DNA from: Labilibaculum sp041595635
Lineage (GTDB): Bacteria > Bacteroidota > Bacteroidia > Bacteroidales > Marinifilaceae
Length of the DNA: 64,000 bases
Direction of reading: 5' to 3'
Assembly: GCF_041595635.1 (NCBI RefSeq)
Contig: NZ_JBFHJW010000007.1
Span: 33,145 to 97,144, forward strand
The translations under genes were made by a program, and so were the position numbers. The notes under the pieces were generated by a model. That model saw only the letters and a program-made list of their open reading frames with translations, was not told the DNA's origin and did no database searches. Below, one piece after another: positions 60,760 to 64,000 of this stretch. Within the stretch, counting starts at the first letter, position 1. Every line of letters begins with the position of its first letter.

Positions 60760-61824
60760 TTATTGTAAAGATTTGCCATCGTAAGTAACTTGACTTAACA
60801 CCGCTTTGGCTTTTGCAACCGCAGCTTCGGGAAGCGGAGCATAGTGAACCTTAGTGGTTTCCTTTTGTGCATCGGCACTTACTACCCAGTCGATTAATTT
60901 GATGGTTTGAACGGCCTGATCGAGACTGCGTTTTTTATAGTTCTGCTCTTTATAAATGATTAACCAGGTGAAACTTGAAATTGGATATCCATCGGCAGCA
61001 TCGGTATTGGTAAGGCTTACCCGTGTGTCGGCAGGTATTTCTCCTTTAGCCGAAGCACTTACCGATTCAACAGAAGGATGAATGAAGTTTCCGGCTGAAT
61101 TTTGAATGCTTGCAACAGGAATTTTTTGTGCAAAAGCATATTCCGATCCGATGTAACCAATGGCACCTACTGTTTGACTAATGGTTCCGGCAACTCCAGG
61201 ATTTCCTTTTGCACCGATACCAACTGGCCATTGCAGCGCTTTTCCTGCCCCAATTTTCTCTTTCCAATCGGCACTAACTTTGCTCATGTAATCGCTAAAA
61301 ATAAAAGTAGTTCCACTTCCATCGGAACGGTAAACAACAGTGATTTCAAGATCTGGTAATTGAACCTCTGGATTTACAGCTGCAATTTTAGCATCGTTCC
61401 ATTTGTTGATTTTTCCCATGAAAATAGATTCCATTAATTCGGGAGTGAATTTTAATTCTGGTTTTCCCGGAAGGTTGTAAGCTGCAACAACAGCTCCCAA
61501 ACAGGTAGGAATATGAAGAACCTCGCCTGGCATATCGGCTAATTTTTTGTCGTTTAGAAAAGCATCGCTGGCTCCAAAGTCTACAATTTTGTCTTTCAGA
61601 CTGCGAATTCCTCCACCAGAACCAATTCCACCATATGTAACCAATAGATTTTGTTCTGAAGTATAGTTCTTAAAAATCTTGTTGTAAAAGGGTTGAGGGA
61701 AGGTTGCTCCTGCACCGGTAATCGCACTTGCTTTAGCATCCGATTTCGATTTTCCTGAGCCTCCACAACTAGCCAAAAGAGCAAGAGATATAAAAGCAGT
61801 TAGAAGCAATTGAAATTTTTTCAT
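60760..61824 (-). CDS. pstS: Phosphate-binding lipoprotein PstS
   Basis: A 354-residue periplasmic binding protein with a lipoprotein signal (lipobox LASC, Cys near 20). The mature protein has TGAGATFPQPFYNKIF (phosphate-binding loop), GSGGGIRSLKDKIVDFGASD, YRSDGSGTTFIFSDYM and a late GNPGVAGTISQT segment. These residues form the phosphate pocket of PstS. It is the first gene of the operon. Confidence 0.95.
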   Translation of the reverse strand: MKKFQLLLTAFISLALLASCGGSGKSKSDAKASAITGAGATFPQPFYNKIFKNYTSEQNLLVTYGGIGSGGGIRSLKDKIVDFGASDAFLNDKKLADMPGEVLHIPTCLGAVVAAYNLPGKPELKFTPELMESIFMGKINKWNDAKIAAVNPEVQLPDLEITVVYRSDGSGTTFIFSDYMSKVSADWKEKIGAGKALQWPVGIGAKGNPGVAGTISQTVGAIGYIGSEYAFAQKIPVASIQNSAGNFIHPSVESVSASAKGEIPADTRVSLTNTDAADGYPISSFTWLIIYKEQNYKKRSLDQAVQTIKLIDWVVSADAQKETTKVHYAPLPEAAVAKAKAVLSQVTYDGKSLQ

Positions 61825-61934
61825 CTTTTTAAGATTTTAGTTTAGAACGAAGTGTTCTTTGATTTATTAAATAATTTATAATTTCACGTTTACTTGTAAA
61901 AAGAGAAGCGAACTCCTCATTTCTTTACTACTAC

Positions 61935-61992
61935 AATGATAGAAAGCTAATATTACAGGAATGTTACAGGAATGTTAATTAATCGTTATGTA
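61935..61992 (-). promoter_or_regulatory. Pho-box-like 11-bp-periodic repeats and -7 element upstream of pstS
   Basis: Read on the plus strand: TTACAGG-AATG-TTACAGG-AATG-TTAATTA-ATCG-TTATGTA (61953-61992), four 7-mers each followed by 4 bases, an 11-bp period with two identical units. PhoB-type regulators bind 7-bp direct repeats spaced 4 bp. On the minus strand a TATCATTG element (61942-61935) resembles the Bacteroidota -7 box and is 10 bases from the repeats, replacing a -33 box as in activated pho promoters. Confidence 0.7.
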
Positions 61993-62126
61993 TTATAAGT
62001 AGCTAATTATTAGTATTTTGGGTGGTATATTTGTCACTTTTTTACTTAGTGAATCGATCCCTTTGTTAAGAAAAGATGGAGGAGGTACAAGTGCAAGTCT
62101 TCAGAAAATAGATTAAAATAGTAGTT

Positions 62127-62873
62127 ATGAAAGTTGATTTACAAGAAGTAGCGGAATTGATTCGGAATTCAAAAAATATGATTGCCTTTACCGGGGCAGG
62201 AATTTCAGTAGAAAGTGGTATCCCTCCTTTTCGGGGCGAGAATGGATTGTGGAGTCGGTACGATCCGAAATGTTTAGATTTGGATTTTTTTCATTCGCAT
62301 CCTAAAGAGTCGTGGATGGCTATTAAAACCATTTTTTATGATTTTTTTGGGAAAGCCAAATTTAATGCAGCTCATAAGGTCTTAGCCGATTTCGAACAAA
62401 TGGGGATTGTAAAGGCTATTGTGACTCAGAATATCGATAATTTGCATCAGGCGGCAGGTTCTAAAGAGATTTATGAATTTCATGGCAACTCGCAAAAATT
62501 GATTTGTCCCCATTGCAAAAAGATCTATTTACCCGAAGAGGTGAATTTAGATGAACTGCCTCCTTTGTGTAAGCATGATGGACACGTTTTAAAACCCAAT
62601 TTTGTGTTTTTTGGAGAAGGAATTCCCGAAGAAGCCTATGCCAATTCGCTTGCGGCCGCCCGAAAAACCGATTTGGTACTAATTGTAGGAACCACCGGAG
62701 AGGTGATGCCTGCTGCTATGATTCCCACCGAAGCCAAGCGGGCTGGAGCCACCATCATCGAAATTAATACCGAGCCCTCAAACTATACCAATCAGATTAC
62801 TGATTTTTTCCTTCAGGGAAAAGCCAGCGAGCTACTGCTGCAACTGGAGGACTTGATTGGGGAGAAGAGTTAA
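62127..62873 (+). CDS. cobB: Sir2-family NAD-dependent deacylase
   Basis: A 248-residue sirtuin. NAD-binding motifs are FTGAGISVESGIPPFRG (about 20-36), VTQNIDNLHQAAGS and the catalytic His in FHGN. The zinc module shows CPHC in the first half, but the second pair reads CKHD where most sirtuins have a C-x2-C, so a ligand may be Asp or His. The SIRT5/CobB-like Tyr-x2-Arg pair that confers desuccinylase activity is not clear (FYDFF here). A 21-bp sequence within its 3' end (62803-62823) recurs at 63820. Confidence 0.88.
   Translation: MKVDLQEVAELIRNSKNMIAFTGAGISVESGIPPFRGENGLWSRYDPKCLDLDFFHSHPKESWMAIKTIFYDFFGKAKFNAAHKVLADFEQMGIVKAIVTQNIDNLHQAAGSKEIYEFHGNSQKLICPHCKKIYLPEEVNLDELPPLCKHDGHVLKPNFVFFGEGIPEEAYANSLAAARKTDLVLIVGTTGEVMPAAMIPTEAKRAGATIIEINTEPSNYTNQITDFFLQGKASELLLQLEDLIGEKS
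62803..62823. repeat. 21-bp exact direct repeat, left copy (inside cobB)
   Basis: The 21 bases here (opening ATTTTTTCCTTC, ending AGGGAAAAG) occur again exactly at 63820-63840. The left copy lies within the last codons of cobB. The two copies bracket the 249-residue coiled-coil gene. Chance is unlikely in 64 kb even at this AT content. Confidence 0.85.
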
Positions 62874-62995
62874 GTTTTTGATTTTATGATGAATATAGTG
62901 TGATGGAATACGAGACTTTTGAGTATTCTTAAAGTGGATTATTGTTGCTGTATTGATTATTTGTTAAATTCGTAGATCATTAAAATACGTAACCA

Positions 62996-63745
62996 ATGAT
63001 TACTAAAACTTTTGCCTCTTTGAGAGATAATATTATTCAAAAAACAACAAATCCATTTTTAGGTACAGTTATAATTGTATGGCTATTCCATAATTGGAAG
63101 CTTGTATTTGGTGTTTTCAATTTTGATAAGTCGTGGACTCTTGAAAAGAAATGGGAGTTTATAGATGGATATTTAAAACCGATAAAATTTACTACGAATT
63201 TAATTGAGTGTCTTATTGTTTCAGTATTGGTTTTAATTGTTACCTATTTTTTGCTCAATTTTAGTAGGTTAATTATAAACTTCTATGAGAAAAAAGTGAC
63301 TCCGTTTGTTTATAAGATGACGGATGCAAATTCTGTAGTTTTAAAGAGTACATACCAACAACTAGAAAAGGAAAGAGATTTACTTGAAAAGCGATTAGAG
63401 GAAGAGAGAGGTCGCAGGGTTGAGATGCAAAACGAGAATGAAAAATTAGAACAGAGAATATTGGGGCTTACTAAATCAAGTAGTAAGTTCATTAGTGAGA
63501 ATGATATTGAAAATGATATGCTCAATACAATTAAAAAGGAGTATTCTATAGAAGAGTTAGAAAAATTGATTGAGGATATTGCAGGAGGTTATCCATCAGA
63601 TTATACTCCTTTGATAAAGTTTTTAAGTCAATATGATTATATAGAGGAAATAGTCGGATTTGGTGAAATATCGCATAAATATAAATTTACACCTAATGGA
63701 TTAAAGTTAAAACAGGTGTATTTAAAGGAATATAAGCTTAAATAG
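62996..63745 (+). CDS. Two-TM protein with coiled coil and possible C-terminal winged helix
   Basis: A 249-residue protein with an N-terminal helix (SLRDNIIQKTTNPFLGTVII) leading into a hydrophobic segment, then NWKLVFGVF. A second transmembrane segment is near 65-87 (LIECLIVSVLVLIVTYFLL). The central part is a strong Glu/Lys/Arg coiled coil (about 117-160, with LEKERDLLEKRLEEERGR). The last 60 residues are helical with a Tyr-rich IEEIVGFGEISHKYKFTP and look winged-helix-like. The N-P-F-x-G-T-x-W-x3-N-W opening is shared with some uncharacterised bacterial membrane proteins in accessory regions. It lies in the segment bracketed by the 21-bp direct repeat, so it may be acquired. No function assigned. 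Confidence 0.65.
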   Translation: MITKTFASLRDNIIQKTTNPFLGTVIIVWLFHNWKLVFGVFNFDKSWTLEKKWEFIDGYLKPIKFTTNLIECLIVSVLVLIVTYFLLNFSRLIINFYEKKVTPFVYKMTDANSVVLKSTYQQLEKERDLLEKRLEEERGRRVEMQNENEKLEQRILGLTKSSSKFISENDIENDMLNTIKKEYSIEELEKLIEDIAGGYPSDYTPLIKFLSQYDYIEEIVGFGEISHKYKFTPNGLKLKQVYLKEYKLK

Positions 63746-63819
63746 AATGTTAGATAAATATTAAGAATATTATAATAATTGAAGACGCATTGATGGAAAG
63801 TTGTGATTAAGGAATGGAA

Positions 63820-63840
63820 ATTTTTTCCTTCAGGGAAAAG
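63820..63840. repeat. 21-bp exact direct repeat, right copy (at the IS edge)
   Basis: Identical to 62803-62823. It ends exactly at the first base of the doubled IS terminal sequence (63841), so the repeat may have been longer before the insertion. Confidence 0.85.
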
Positions 63841-63880
63841 GACACTGTCCCGCAAAGTGTGACACTGTCCCGCAAAGTGT
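63841..63880. repeat. Tandemly doubled 20-bp IS terminal sequence
   Basis: GACACTGTCCCGCAAAGTGT occurs twice in a row with no spacer. Each unit is itself an imperfect inverted repeat (ACACT and AGTGT). It stands where the end of the IS256-family element is expected, some 26 bases before the transposase stop. Confidence 0.75.
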
Positions 63881-63906
63881 GTAAGTGATATTTCCAGGGT
63901 TAGACT

Positions 63907-64000
63907 TTAGTTAAGTCTGACCCTTTCTTCAAATATAGCTAAAAACTGATTGAGTATCACTCCCCAGTTTTGGATCGGCATCGTCCATTTTATGGTCGCT
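63907..64000 (-). CDS. IS256-family (mutator-type) transposase, C-terminal end only
   Basis: On the minus strand the frame entering at 64000 and ending with TAA at 63909-63907 encodes ATIKWTMPIQNWGVILNQFL followed by AIFEERVRLN. The motif KWTMPIxNW-x5-NQ-x3-IFE is the conserved C-terminus of IS256-family transposases. The DDE catalytic core lies outside the window. The flanking terminal repeat at 63841 and a hairpin at 63897-63927 (GGGTTAGACTT with AAGTCTGACCC) are part of the element's end. Confidence 0.85.
   Translation of the reverse strand, partial: ATIKWTMPIQNWGVILNQFLAIFEERVRLN

Noticed and set aside
63841..63880. Two 20-bp identical units as the start of a CRISPR array
   Set aside because: They are directly tandem without spacer and sit at the end of an IS256-type element.

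Overview
The window is a low-GC chromosomal segment of a Bacteroidota bacterium, most likely of the Marinilabiliales/Marinifilaceae type (inference from gene content, not a database match). The pointers are Bacteroidota-type -7 elements (TAnnTTTG) with weak Shine-Dalgarno sites, a FecR/ECF sigma pair with an STN-domain partner, CarboxypepD_reg-like surface proteins, an M56/BlaI pair with TonB-plug-like repeats, and several Bacteroidota-style lipoprotein signals. No rRNA, tRNA or CRISPR array was seen.

Layout. 1-4.6 kb: a methyltransferase cut by the window edge and a two-gene glycogen unit (glgB, GH13 amylase). 4.6-9 kb: decayed ptsI and AraC remnants, PEP carboxylase and a coiled-coil membrane protein. 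9.2-12.8 kb: a Crp/Fnr-type regulator followed by the molybdate transporter modABC. 12.9-17.1 kb: DUF3820, a GAF protein, mnmA and an M13 peptidase. 17.1-21.5 kb: a repeat-rich, rearranged zone. It has two copies of a nested palindromic REP-like element, a truncated REP-associated (Y1) transposase beside one copy, a relic of a MutS-like gene beside the other, a C/G-rich palindrome, and a 560-bp array of about 27 diverged 21-bp units lying between an RNase H gene and a membrane-associated MutS-family gene.

21.6-29.3 kb: DUF3859, purU, a phosphofructokinase with PPi-type residues, then an oxidative-stress module. In that module peroxiredoxin and superoxide reductase are divergent from a Fur/PerR regulator, and both promoters carry the same TTGTAA-N3-TTACAA palindrome overlapping the -7 box. 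An esterase, a MORN-repeat protein and a MOSC protein follow. 29.3-43 kb: exported or membrane hypotheticals, an M28 peptidase, a protein-isoaspartate methyltransferase with an apparent signal sequence, DUF302, an M56/BlaI signalling pair with three matching operator dyads, a YbaK-type editing protein, DUF2167, DUF819, a DEAD-box helicase and a flippase-like protein. 43.1-47.9 kb: an ECF sigma/FecR/STN operon next to a paralogous CarboxypepD_reg protein, with no TonB receptor adjacent. 48.1-54.6 kb: nadA, deoB, an ABC-F protein whose second ATPase site is degenerate, a histidine kinase relic and an aldo/keto reductase.

54.7-61.8 kb: a complete phosphate regulon in the order pstS-pstC-pstA-pstB-phoU-response regulator-histidine kinase. 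An 11-bp-periodic Pho-box-like array lies upstream of pstS and a long intercistronic hairpin follows pstS. The right end holds a sirtuin, a two-TM coiled-coil protein bracketed by a 21-bp exact direct repeat, and the end of an IS256-family element with a tandemly doubled 20-bp terminal sequence.

The most unusual signals are the 21-bp phased array (18549-19108), the REP-like element with its RAYT relic, the three-dyad BlaI operator, the shared PerR operator/-7 overlap, the Pho-box array, and the 21-bp direct repeats next to the IS end.
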